DNA from: ZC4RG30 sp963726085
GTDB lineage: Bacteria > Pseudomonadota > Gammaproteobacteria > Steroidobacterales > Steroidobacteraceae
Length of the DNA stretch: 64,000 nucleotides
Direction of reading: 5' to 3'
Assembly: GCA_963726085.1 (NCBI GenBank)
Contig: CAVSAR010000008.1
Location: 46,427-110,426 of the forward strand
The notes under the pieces are model-generated. The model ran no database searches. It worked only from the letters and a program-made list of their open reading frames with translations, and was not told the origin of the DNA. Shown one piece after another: positions 34,776 through 43,441 of the stretch. The translations under genes and the position numbers were made by a program. Positions within the stretch are counted from its first letter, which is position 1. Every line of letters begins with the position of its first letter.

Positions 34776-35642
34776 CTAGCTGTGATCCCAGGCCTTGATG
34801 GCTTCGGTGACGTCCGCCCTGGGTCCCAGCTTCTCCGACGCTGCGGTCAGCTGCGCAGCGCTGAGCTGCAGCATGGGCGCATCGACCTTCATCGCCGCGG
34901 CCAGGCCCGCGGCAATGCGCACATCCTTGGCCGCCAACGCCAGCAGGAACCCGGCCGCATAGCGACCGCCGATCACGTGGTCCTTCATGGACAGTTCACT
35001 GTGAAAGTTCCTGCCGGTCGAGACATTGAGGATGTCGATCAGCTGCGTCGGGTCGATGCCAAAGCGCTTGCCGATCAGCAATGCTTCGGAAGTGGCTTCG
35101 TAGGCTGCGGCCGACACATAGTTGTTGAGCGCCTTCATTGCGTGACCTGCGCCCAGCGCGCCGACCACGAACAGCTTGTTGCCCATCAGTTCGAGCACTG
35201 GTCGCGCGCGCGCGATATCCGCTGGGGCACCACCGATCATGATGGTCAGTTGCCCGGTGGTGGCACGCGGCACGCCGCCCGACACCGGCGCATCCACCAG
35301 TGCGATGCCGCGGTCGGCCAGTTGCGCGCCGAGCTTTTTCGTGTCTTCGGGCTCCGAAGAGCTCATGTCGATGACCAGGGTGCCGCTGCGCAGTGCGGTG
35401 GCGATGCCGCCGGTACCCAGCAGCGCCTCGCGCACGACGCCACTGGTGGGCAGCATGGTCACCACGATGTCCACCGCGCCAAAGTCACCGCGGCCCGTGG
35501 CCACGCGTACCTTGGCCTCTGAGGCCAGGCGCTGCGCGGCGGCAGCATCCACGTCAAATACGACGGGCTGGTGCCCCTTTGCGGCGATACAGGTAGCCAT
35601 TGGCCGGCCCATCGCGCCCAAGCCGATAAATCCGATGTTCAT
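34776..35642 (-). CDS. 3-hydroxyisobutyrate dehydrogenase-type (beta-hydroxyacid) dehydrogenase
   Basis: 288 residues from the ATG at 35642 (MNIGFIGLGAMGRPM), whose ATGA overlaps the MFS stop. N-terminal NAD(P)-binding GxGxMG, substrate loop DAPVSGGVPRATTGQL, catalytic Lys in GHAMKALNNYV and the C-terminal segment KDVRIAAGLAA. Members oxidise 3-hydroxyisobutyrate, tartronate semialdehyde or similar acids. It is downstream of an aromatic-acid carrier and an aldo/keto reductase, so probably part of a small carbon-use operon; the substrate is open. Confidence 0.9.
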   Translation of the reverse strand: MNIGFIGLGAMGRPMATCIAAKGHQPVVFDVDAAAAQRLASEAKVRVATGRGDFGAVDIVVTMLPTSGVVREALLGTGGIATALRSGTLVIDMSSSEPEDTKKLGAQLADRGIALVDAPVSGGVPRATTGQLTIMIGGAPADIARARPVLELMGNKLFVVGALGAGHAMKALNNYVSAAAYEATSEALLIGKRFGIDPTQLIDILNVSTGRNFHSELSMKDHVIGGRYAAGFLLALAAKDVRIAAGLAAAMKVDAPMLQLSAAQLTAASEKLGPRADVTEAIKAWDHS

Positions 35643-36976
35643 GCCGTCCCCTTTGGTCTCGTAAAAACAGCCGTTATTGGCGCTCGCGCAGTGCGCAGTG
35701 CCAGCATTGCAAAGGCACATATCAAAGCCGGACCGGCAAGTCCCGCAATCACCAGCGTTGGATTGACTCCAGCGCCGATAAGCGCGCCACCAACCAGCGG
35801 GCTGACGAAGGCGCCGATCCGAGCGATGGCAGAAGCCCATCCGGAACCGGTTGCCAGAATACTGGATGGGTACAAGCCCGCCGCCAGGGAGATGATGGCG
35901 AACTGCATGCCACCGGTGCAGGCGCCGATCACCAGCAGCAGCGCTCCCCAGGAAAGGAACCCCGAGGGGACAACCAGGAACAGCCCCAGCGCCAGGGCGT
36001 TGACCAGGCAGCCGGAGGCAAGTGTTCGTTCCGCGCCATACCGGTCCATCAACCAGGCCAGCGACACGCCACCGATGACTCCGCCGACCTGGTTGAACAT
36101 CATGGCGTGTATGGCCTGGGTGGGCGCCCAGCCCGCGCCGGTCAGCAACGTGGGCAACCAGCTGACCAGCAGGTAGAGGTTGAAGGAGTTCATGGCGAAC
36201 CCCAGCCACATCAGCAGCGTGGGTGTCCGGAACTGCTGCGTGAACAGGTCGCCGATGGCGCCGGCCAGTGACTTGGCGATGGGTGCAAGAAATACCGAGT
36301 CCGGGGCCACCCCGGGGGCCAGTCTCCGCAGGATGCCGGCAATGGCGACGCTGTGCGGACGGCGATGCAGCAGGAACTTGATGGACTCCGGCGCCGTGGT
36401 GACCAGCAACAGGCTCAGCGACAGCGGCAGTACCCCGCCAACGATGAATGCCGCCTGCCATCCGAAGTGGGTAATCGCGTAGGGTGCTATCAGTGCCGCC
36501 ACCAGCGCACCGGTGGCGGTATTGCAGTACGCCAGGGTGATGAGGCTGGCCCGGCGCCTGCGCGGCATAAAATCGGCGGTCAGCGTGTAGGCGTTGGCCA
36601 AGCTCGCCCCAAGGGCTGCCCCAGTGAACAACCTGCACAGCGCCAGTTCGGTAACGTTGTGCGCAAATGCCGAGGCAATGGCCGACACGCCGACCACGGC
36701 CAGGGTGGCAGCCAGAATGGTGCGTCGCCCATAGCGATCACCCAGCGGACCGATAAAAGCGGCGCCCAGTCCCATGCCCAGCAGGGAAGCCGACAGCGCC
36801 GTGCTGAAGCGGGCAGGGGCCATGGCCCAGGCCTTGGACAGCGCCGGCACCGTCAGCGCCATCACCTGCAGGTCGTACCCGTCGAACAACACGGCCAGGG
36901 CGCACAACACCATGATGTACCGCTGCAGCCACGACAGCGACTGCGAATCGATCAGGTCGTCGATTTCCACCTTCAT
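35639..36976 (-). CDS. MFS transporter, aromatic acid:H+ symporter (AAHS) type
   Basis: 445 residues, 12 predicted helices. LFDGYDLQVMALTVPAL at the N-terminus and GPLGDRYGRRTILAATL in loop 2-3 are signatures of the AAHS family (benzoate, 4-hydroxybenzoate, gallate carriers). The central loop contains ESIKFLLHRRPH. The stop overlaps the dehydrogenase start by four bases; the aldo/keto reductase gene ends directly at its start. Substrate not deducible. Confidence 0.9.
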   Translation of the reverse strand: MKVEIDDLIDSQSLSWLQRYIMVLCALAVLFDGYDLQVMALTVPALSKAWAMAPARFSTALSASLLGMGLGAAFIGPLGDRYGRRTILAATLAVVGVSAIASAFAHNVTELALCRLFTGAALGASLANAYTLTADFMPRRRRASLITLAYCNTATGALVAALIAPYAITHFGWQAAFIVGGVLPLSLSLLLVTTAPESIKFLLHRRPHSVAIAGILRRLAPGVAPDSVFLAPIAKSLAGAIGDLFTQQFRTPTLLMWLGFAMNSFNLYLLVSWLPTLLTGAGWAPTQAIHAMMFNQVGGVIGGVSLAWLMDRYGAERTLASGCLVNALALGLFLVVPSGFLSWGALLLVIGACTGGMQFAIISLAAGLYPSSILATGSGWASAIARIGAFVSPLVGGALIGAGVNPTLVIAGLAGPALICAFAMLALRTARAPITAVFTRPKGTA

Positions 36977-37966
36977 TCAGCGGCCGACGAGCTGCTGCAG
37001 GCTTTCGGGGTATCTGGCCCCATGCACGGTGATGGCTGCGGCAGCAGCGCCGATTTCGCTCAGGTCGTCGACCGTCAGCAGGATATTTGCTGCGGCAAGA
37101 TTTTCATCCAGGCGATGCAGTTTCGTGGTGCCTGGGATCGGAACGATCCAGGGCTTTTGTGCCAGCAGCCACGCAAGGGCGATCTGGGCGCGCGTCACCT
37201 GTTTGCGGGCCGCAATGCCGCCGAGCACGTCGACCAGCGTCCGGTTGGCTTCCATGGCCTGCGCCGTGAAGCGCGGGATCACGGCGCGGATGTCGCCGCT
37301 CCCGAACTTTGTGGTCTGGTCAATGGCGCCCGTCAGGAATCCCCTGCCCAACGGGCTGAAGGGCACGAACCCGATGCCCAGCTCCTGCAGCGTCGGCAGG
37401 ATTTCCGCCTCCGGCTCGCGCCACCACAGCGAATATTCGCTCTGCAGCGCGGCTACCGGCTGGACTGCATGGGCGCGACGGATCGTCTGCACGCCGGCCT
37501 CCGACAGGCCAAAGTACCTTACCTTACCAGCCCTTATCAGATCCTTCACCGCGCCGGCCACGTCCTCTATGGGAACGTCCGGATCAACACGGTGCTGGTA
37601 GAACAGGTCAATCACATCCGTCCTGAGCCGCTTGAGCGATGCCTCGGCGACCTCGCGGATATGTTCAGGCCGACTGTCGAGACCCTGTTGCGTATTCGTA
37701 ACCGGGTCGAATCCAAAGCCGAACTTGGTTGCGATCACCACTTGTCTGCGAATCGGAGCCAGTGCCTCGCCCACGACTTCCTCGTTGACATACGGCCCGT
37801 AGACCTCGGCCGTGTCAAACAAGGTGACGCCACGTTCTGCCGCGGCGCGGATCAGGGCCACTGCGGCGGCCCTGTCGATGGCGGGCCCCAGCCCGAAGCT
37901 CAGGCCCATGCAACCCAGGCCGATGGACGAGACTTGCAGTCCACTGCCCAGGGTGCGCGGCTCCAC
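36977..37966 (-). CDS. aldo/keto reductase
   Basis: 329 residues. AKR fold with MEPRTLGSGLQVSSIGLGCM, catalytic Asp and Tyr in LFDTAEVYGPYVNEE, Lys in VIATKFGFG, His in LFYQHRVDP, and the NADP-binding IPGTTKLHRLDEN. AKR13/YajO-like group. It reduces aldehydes or ketones with NADPH. Same strand and one base upstream of the MFS gene, likely one operon. Confidence 0.92.
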   Translation of the reverse strand: MEPRTLGSGLQVSSIGLGCMGLSFGLGPAIDRAAAVALIRAAAERGVTLFDTAEVYGPYVNEEVVGEALAPIRRQVVIATKFGFGFDPVTNTQQGLDSRPEHIREVAEASLKRLRTDVIDLFYQHRVDPDVPIEDVAGAVKDLIRAGKVRYFGLSEAGVQTIRRAHAVQPVAALQSEYSLWWREPEAEILPTLQELGIGFVPFSPLGRGFLTGAIDQTTKFGSGDIRAVIPRFTAQAMEANRTLVDVLGGIAARKQVTRAQIALAWLLAQKPWIVPIPGTTKLHRLDENLAAANILLTVDDLSEIGAAAAAITVHGARYPESLQQLVGR

Positions 37967-37973
37967 AGGCGGC

Positions 37974-38330
37974 TTAGCTCTTCTTCAGCTGCATATCGAT
38001 GGGCATGTCCATGAACGAGGTGTGCAGCTTGAGGTCATTGCCCAAGACTTCACCGGTGTAGACAAAGGTGGTGGGCCCTTGGCCAAAGTCCAGGGTCAGC
38101 GTGAAGGAGAGCTTGTTGCCATCGATCTTGCCGTCCTTGATGGCCAGCGCGCTGCCATCGGGGGCGGCCGTGGATCCCGTGAGGGTTTTGCCATCGGCCT
38201 TGAAAGTATAGGTGACTGTCATCGCACCATTTGGCGAGTCGATGGAGCCTGACCACTTGCCGTCAATGTCCGCGGCAAAGGCCGATGTCGTTGCCAGCAG
38301 CAGTCCCAGTCCGAGAATCCTGAATTTCAT
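37974..38330 (-). CDS. small exported beta-rich protein
   Basis: 118 residues from the ATG at 38330 (MKFRILGLGL) with GGATGG upstream; a longer frame starts at 38363. Signal peptide 1-20 (ending SAFAAD). The mature part, with DIDGKWSGSIDSPNGAMTV and YTFKADGKTLTGS, looks like a small exported beta-sandwich found widely in soil and freshwater bacteria, without known function. Seven bp upstream of the aldo/keto reductase, so likely in the same transcript. Confidence 0.72.
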   Translation of the reverse strand: MKFRILGLGLLLATTSAFAADIDGKWSGSIDSPNGAMTVTYTFKADGKTLTGSTAAPDGSALAIKDGKIDGNKLSFTLTLDFGQGPTTFVYTGEVLGNDLKLHTSFMDMPIDMQLKKS

Positions 38331-38398
38331 TTTTCCATCCCCCAATTCCATTGACTCAGGCATTAAATCCGCTCGGGATCTTACCGCAGATGCGGCGC

Positions 38399-39478
38399 CT
38401 ACTGCTTTCGTGGCCGCTTTGGGACGAACGCCAGGAAGCGCCGCGGATTGTCGACGGTGATTCCCCGCAACACGGCGTCGCTGGCCCCGGCGGCCTTGAG
38501 TTGCGGCAGGAAGGCCGTCAGCGGCCTGCCGTAGCCACGGAACGCGTCTCCCGATATCAGCACATGGTCGGCAAATCCCGCTTCGATCAGCGCCATCACC
38601 AGTGGCACCACCGGTGCATCCCGGCCGCTGCCCTGGCGGTCGAATCCGACAAACGCGCCGCGCCGGCAGATGGTCTTGTGGACGTAGACATTGGGGTCAA
38701 CGAGATTGCCCAGATGGCCAATGGCCACACGTCGGGGGTCAACGCCGGCGTCCTCGAGTATGTCCAGTTGCTCCAGGGCTGATTTTCCGGGGATGCCGGT
38801 GTGCGTGAATACCGGCAGGTTCGTTGCCAGGTGCGCCTTGCCCACCGCGCGAAACACCCGGCGCTCTATCGCCGAGATTTCGTCCCAGGATCCGATTTCC
38901 CCCAATGCGCCGGCCGGATAGTCGTCGGCCTGCTGGATAAGCGCGCGAGTCAATTGTTCCTCGCTCATCGATGGCACTTCTTTCGGATAAAAGGGCTGCG
39001 TGTAGAAACCGGCGCCCTTGACCACGGGAAGGCCGGAGCGTCTGGCGGCCTCGCGGATAAAATTGAGGTCCATGCCGGTGCCCTCCAGTCCGGCGTCCAC
39101 GATGCAGGCCACCCCGTCACGGTGGGCGTTGCGCAATTCCTCGGCCATCAGGTCGATATCGCGCATCGGGTCCGGCCCCGGTGGTGCAGGCGGTGGACCC
39201 GCGGATTGCGGCGGCTGCGGGCCGCCCCGGGCTGCCGCGGCGGCCGCGGTGGCAGCGCCGAATCGCTCGTTGAAGTCCGGTCCGATCGACAGATGCTCAT
39301 GGAACAGGGTGGCGCCGCCGGCCAGCTCATCCGGCGCATAGTCCTTGAACAACGTGCGGATGACCGCGCCCCTTGGGAACCCGGGTGCCTGTGCCAGGCA
39401 GTCCGTGGGCAACGCTATTGCGGCAGTGGCCCCAACGCCGAGTAACTGCAACGCATCGCGCCGGGTTAATGTAGTCAT
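38399..39478 (-). CDS. Tat-exported phosphotriesterase-family metal hydrolase
   Basis: 359 residues from the ATG at 39478 (MTTLTRRDALQLLGVG). A Tat signal (TRRDALQ) ends near LAQA. Family metal ligands are visible: LFHEHLSIGPDF (HxH), the later THTGIPG and IGHLGN histidines, and ISGDAFRG (Asp). A Pro/Ala/Gly-rich insert lies at about 77-105. Phosphotriesterase-like lactonases and amidohydrolases have this fold; the substrate is unknown. Tat export implies metal loading before export. Confidence 0.85.
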   Translation of the reverse strand: MTTLTRRDALQLLGVGATAAIALPTDCLAQAPGFPRGAVIRTLFKDYAPDELAGGATLFHEHLSIGPDFNERFGAATAAAAAARGGPQPPQSAGPPPAPPGPDPMRDIDLMAEELRNAHRDGVACIVDAGLEGTGMDLNFIREAARRSGLPVVKGAGFYTQPFYPKEVPSMSEEQLTRALIQQADDYPAGALGEIGSWDEISAIERRVFRAVGKAHLATNLPVFTHTGIPGKSALEQLDILEDAGVDPRRVAIGHLGNLVDPNVYVHKTICRRGAFVGFDRQGSGRDAPVVPLVMALIEAGFADHVLISGDAFRGYGRPLTAFLPQLKAAGASDAVLRGITVDNPRRFLAFVPKRPRKQ

Positions 39479-39570
39479 CGAAACCTCATCCCTTATTGAT
39501 GAAGAAATCGTCACCTGTGCGCAGGCACGGCAAAATGTATCCTACGCCAGTTCCACCACGAGACTGCCAG

Positions 39571-41558
39571 ATGCCCGGAATTCCCGCGCGCGCGCGATTC
39601 GCCATTGCCTGCCTGCTGCTACTTGTCTTCAGTTGCCCCTCGATGGCGGCTGCTCCCACCGATGAGAAGCTCACAGTACTGAGTTACCACGAGATTGCAG
39701 ATCCTGGCGAGGCGTTGATACCCGACTACGCGGTCACGCCGACGAACTTTGTGCGGCAGATCGACTGGCTGCGCAACAACGGCTACAACTTCGTCAGCGT
39801 CGATGAGGTGCTGGCGGACCAGGCCGGCAAGTCGCACCTGCCGGAAAAAGCGGTGCTGCTGACTTTCGACGACGGCTACGTTTCCATGTACGAGCATGCG
39901 TGGCCGCTGCTCAAGATGCTGCGCATTCCTTCAGTGGTTGCGGTGGTCGGCACCTGGGAAGAGGACCTGACGGAGGTCAATTTCGATGGCCACAAGATCA
40001 CGCGCGACAAGCTCATGCGTGGCAGCAGCTGCGCGAGCTCAGCGAGAGCGGGCTGGTGGAGATCGGCAGCCATAGCTTACGACCTGCATCGCGGGATTCC
40101 CGGCAATCCCCAGGGCAACATGGAACCCGCGGCCACGACCCGCCGTGGCTGCAGGCCACGGGCAAGTACGAGGACGAGGCCGCCTATCGGCGCCGCGTTG
40201 GCGGGGACCTGCAGCGCAGTCGCGACGTCATCCTGAAGCGCATTGGCCGTGCGCCGCGGGTGATTGCCTGGCCCTACGGCCGCTACACCCGCGAACTGCG
40301 TGACCTGGCGACCAAGCTGGGCATGACCATCGGGTTCACCCTGGACGATGGCGCCAACATGGAAGACACGCCGCTGTGGGGACTGCGCCGCATGCTGGTG
40401 GGTAGCAACCTGCAGCTGTGGGACCTGAATCGCGAGATCGCCATTCGCAACCAGAACCTGTCGGACAATGATCGCGCGCAAAAGGTCGATGCACATCGAC
40501 CTCGACTTCATCTACGACGAGGATCAAGCGCAGCAGGAGCGCAATCTCGGCCATCTGCTGGATCGCATCGTCTCCCTTGGCGTCAACGTGGTTTACCTGC
40601 AGGCATTTTCGGATCCGGACGGGGATGGCGCCGCCGACGCGGTGTATTTCCCCAACCGCCACATGCCCGATGCGCGCGGACCTGTTCAACCGGGTCTCCT
40701 GGCAGATCGCCACCCGCACGCAGGTGAAGCGCATCTATGCCTGGATGCCCATGCTGGCCTGGGTGTTGCCGCCCGGGGTGCCGGGGGCAAAGGACAGCGT
40801 CGTGACGCTGCCCAGTGAGAAGAGCGACCACGTGAACATGGGCTACAAGCGCTTATCGCCGTTCTCGGCGCAGGCCCGCCAGACCATCCGCGAGATCTAC
40901 GAGGACCTGGCCCGATACTCCACCTTCGAGGGGCTGCTGTTTCACGACGACGTAACGCTTTCGGACTTCGAGGACGCCAGTGAATTCGGGCTCAAGGCCT
41001 ACCGGCAGTGGGGCCTGCCCGGCAATATCGCCGACATCCGCCGCAGCGACGACCTGGTCGGTCGCTGGACCATCCTCAAGATCAATGCCCTGGACGAATT
41101 TGCCGGCGAGCTGGCCGCCGCAGTGCGCGACGAGGAGCCCGCCCTGAAGACGGCCCGCAACATGTACGCGCGCGTGGTACTGAACCCCAAGGCCGAGGTC
41201 TGGTATTCCCAGGCGCTGGAGAACTCCCTTGCCAACTACGACTTCACCGCCATCATGGCCATGCCGCTGATGGAAAACGTGGCGGATCCGGCGGCCTTCT
41301 ATAAATCGCTGGTGGAGCGGGTCGAAGTCCATCCCTGGTGCGATGAAGCGGGTGGTATTTGAGCTGCAGACCGTAGACTGGCGCAATGACAGCAAGCCGA
41401 TTCCCAGCGCCGAAATCGCCGCTACCATTGACAGCCTGTACGAGATGGGCGTGGAACACGTGGGCTACTATCCGGACTTGCTCTTCGACAACCAGCCGGA
41501 CTGGAGCATCATCCGCAAGGCGTTGTCGGTTAAAGCAGATGCGCCGCAGATTCAATGA
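39571..41558 (+). pseudogene. pgaB: pgaB: poly-beta-1,6-GlcNAc N-deacetylase, broken by six frame changes
   Basis: Starting at the ATG at 39571 (MPGIPARARF), six one-base changes of frame are needed to read a full PgaB (about 660 residues). Pieces in order: TVLSYHEIADPG and the catalytic LLTFDDGYVSMYEH; frame change near 40019; QQLRELSESGLVEIGS; change near 40075; YDLHRGIPGNPQGN; change near 40143; GRAPRVIAWPYGRYTRE; change near 40488; MHIDLDFIYDED; change near 40672; DLFNRVSWQIATRTQVKRIY; change near 41330; VFELQTVDWRND. Deacetylation of PNAG allows export and biofilm formation. All conserved blocks survive, so this is either sequencing error or very recent decay. Confidence 0.85.
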
Positions 41559-41570
41559 ACCCGTGCTCGG

Positions 41571-42830
41571 ATGAGCGCTTTGCTGCACGCCATATGGCCG
41601 CACGTCCTGTCGTTCGTCTACTACTATCCGCTGTTCATGTCGTTCCTGTGGATGATCGGCGCGGTACTGTTTCTTTGGCGCATCGAGCGCGCTGAACCCC
41701 AGTATTCGCAGCCCAGTCGCGACCCGGACGCACCCCCGGTCAGCATTCTCATCCCCTGCTACAACGAGGGCGTGAATGCCGAAGAGACCCTGACCTACGC
41801 GTTGGCCCTGGACTATCCGCAGTTCGAGGTAATCGCCATCAACGATGGCAGCCGCGACAACACCCAGGAAGTCCTGGAGCGCATGTCTGCGTCCAATCCG
41901 GGACTGCGCGTGGTGCAGCTGGCGCAGAACCAGGGCAAGGCCATGGCGCTACAGGCCGGTGCGCTGCTGGCGCGCCACGATATTCTCATCGGCATCGATG
42001 GCGACGCGTTGCTGGACCGTTACAGCGCCCACTGGCTGGTGCGTCACTTCTCGGACCCGCTGGTGGCGGCCGTCACCGGAAATCCGCGCGTGCGCAATCG
42101 CTCGACGCTGCTGGGTCGGGTCCAGATTGGCGAATTCTCGGCGATCGTGGGGATGATCAAGCGCGCGCAGAAGAACTTTGGCAGCCTGTTCACCGTGTCC
42201 GGGGTGATCACCGCGTTTCGCAGGTCGGCCGTGCACAGCGTGGGCTACTGGAGCCCGGACATGCTGACCGAAGACATCGACATCACCTGGAAGCTGCAGC
42301 GTGCAGGCTGGAAGGTCAATTTCGAGCCCCATGCGCTGGTGTGGATACTGATGCCAGAGACCCTGCGTGGCCTGTGGAAGCAGCGCCTGCGTTGGGCCAC
42401 CGGTGGTGCCCAGGTGCTGGCCAAGAACCTCGGCGTGCTGGCGCACCCGGGCCAGAGCCACATGTGGCCGCTGTTGATCGAGATGTGCGCCAGCGTGATC
42501 TGGTCCTATCTGATGTTGTTGCTGGCACTGCTGTGGCTTGCCGGCCTGGTACTGCCGGCGGGACTGCTGCCGATCGTCAGTTCGCCCTTCCTGCCGCGCG
42601 GCAGCGGGCTGATTCTCGGTGTGGCCTGCCTGCTGCAGTTTGCCCTGAGCCAATGGCTGGACAGTCGCTACGAACAGGGCTTGGGCCGCTACTACTACTG
42701 GATCATCTGGTACCCGCTGGTGTTCTGGCTGATCAACACTGCTGCCACTGTGGCTGCCTATCCAAAGATGCTTGGCCGGCGCTCGGCCAAGCGCGCCCGT
42801 TGGGTCAGTCCTGACCGTGGACTGCGATAG
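41571..42830 (+). CDS. pgaC: poly-beta-1,6-N-acetylglucosamine synthase
   Basis: 419 residues. N-terminal membrane helices, then a processive GT2 domain with SILIPCYNEG, INDGSRDNT, GIDGDALLDR (DxD), the acceptor-site LTEDIDITWKLQ and QRLRWATGG (Q/RxxRW), and C-terminal helices. It polymerises UDP-GlcNAc into PNAG and exports the chain with PgaD. 12 bp after the pgaB stop. Intact, unlike pgaB. Confidence 0.95.
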   Translation: MSALLHAIWPHVLSFVYYYPLFMSFLWMIGAVLFLWRIERAEPQYSQPSRDPDAPPVSILIPCYNEGVNAEETLTYALALDYPQFEVIAINDGSRDNTQEVLERMSASNPGLRVVQLAQNQGKAMALQAGALLARHDILIGIDGDALLDRYSAHWLVRHFSDPLVAAVTGNPRVRNRSTLLGRVQIGEFSAIVGMIKRAQKNFGSLFTVSGVITAFRRSAVHSVGYWSPDMLTEDIDITWKLQRAGWKVNFEPHALVWILMPETLRGLWKQRLRWATGGAQVLAKNLGVLAHPGQSHMWPLLIEMCASVIWSYLMLLLALLWLAGLVLPAGLLPIVSSPFLPRGSGLILGVACLLQFALSQWLDSRYEQGLGRYYYWIIWYPLVFWLINTAATVAAYPKMLGRRSAKRARWVSPDRGLR

Positions 42831-42852
42831 GCGTCGCGGGACTGCGACACAT

Positions 42853-42880
42853 TAAGCATATTTAAGCTGATTAATGCTTA
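42853..42880. promoter_or_regulatory. inverted repeat between pgaC and pgaD
   Basis: TAAGCAT (42853-42859) pairs with ATGCTTA (42874-42880) across a 14-bp AT-rich spacer with a third AAGC. The 96-bp gap is unusual for pgaC-pgaD, which usually touch. Could be an operator or an mRNA stem. Confidence 0.4.
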
Positions 42881-42926
42881 TTCCGATTGCGTAGCAGCGC
42901 ACGCAGGGCTAGATTTCGCGCCGCAA

Positions 42927-43307
42927 ATGAACGATTCACTCATCATCAACGTGCGCACGCGTCTGCATTGGCAGCGGCGGCTCTTTTCGGACACCACCAC
43001 TGCGGCAATGTGGGGTTTCTGGCTGTGGCTGTGCCGGCCGATGGTGGGCGCGATGTCCATCCTGCTGGGTTCTCATGAGTCCATGGGCAGGGCGGCGATC
43101 GCACTGGGCAGCACTTCCGGCACGCTGCTGATCTGGAACTTCGCCTCGGAATGGAATCGCGACCAGCCGGTGGTGTCCAGCGCGCCTGATTTCGAGAGCT
43201 ACTTCGGGCTGACCGCCCAGGAAATAGAGCTGGGTCGCAACAGCCGGATCGCGGTTTTGCACCACAACGACAGCGGCCAGATCGTGCGCGTGGCCACACG
43301 CCACTAG
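42927..43307 (+). CDS. pgaD: PgaD family PNAG export accessory protein
   Basis: 126 residues with two membrane helices (about 24-46 and 54-72) and a cytoplasmic tail (YFGLTAQEIELGRNSRIAV). The N-terminal MNDSLIINVRTRLHWQRR resembles PgaD, the small partner that, with PgaC, forms the synthase and binds c-di-GMP. pgaA, the outer-membrane pore, is not in the window. Confidence 0.82.
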   Translation: MNDSLIINVRTRLHWQRRLFSDTTTAAMWGFWLWLCRPMVGAMSILLGSHESMGRAAIALGSTSGTLLIWNFASEWNRDQPVVSSAPDFESYFGLTAQEIELGRNSRIAVLHHNDSGQIVRVATRH

Positions 43308-43441
43308 TCCGCGCCCGGTCCACTGCGGGCCGTAGTCGGACGCACCCGGACGATGGCAAGGCGCAGGGGCCACGCCGATTCCCCCACCGGGCCCCAGGGA
43401 CTGACTCCAAAGTCCACGCCCCACAGGCCGTTACCAATCGG
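43308..43441. other. convergent spacer pgaD / mprF
   Basis: 134 bp between two convergent genes. GC-rich with no obvious T-tailed stem; nothing else seen. Confidence 0.35.

Noticed and set aside
36353..38014. 553-codon plus-strand frame
   Set aside because: Antisense to the MFS and aldo/keto reductase genes, which carry clear family motifs.
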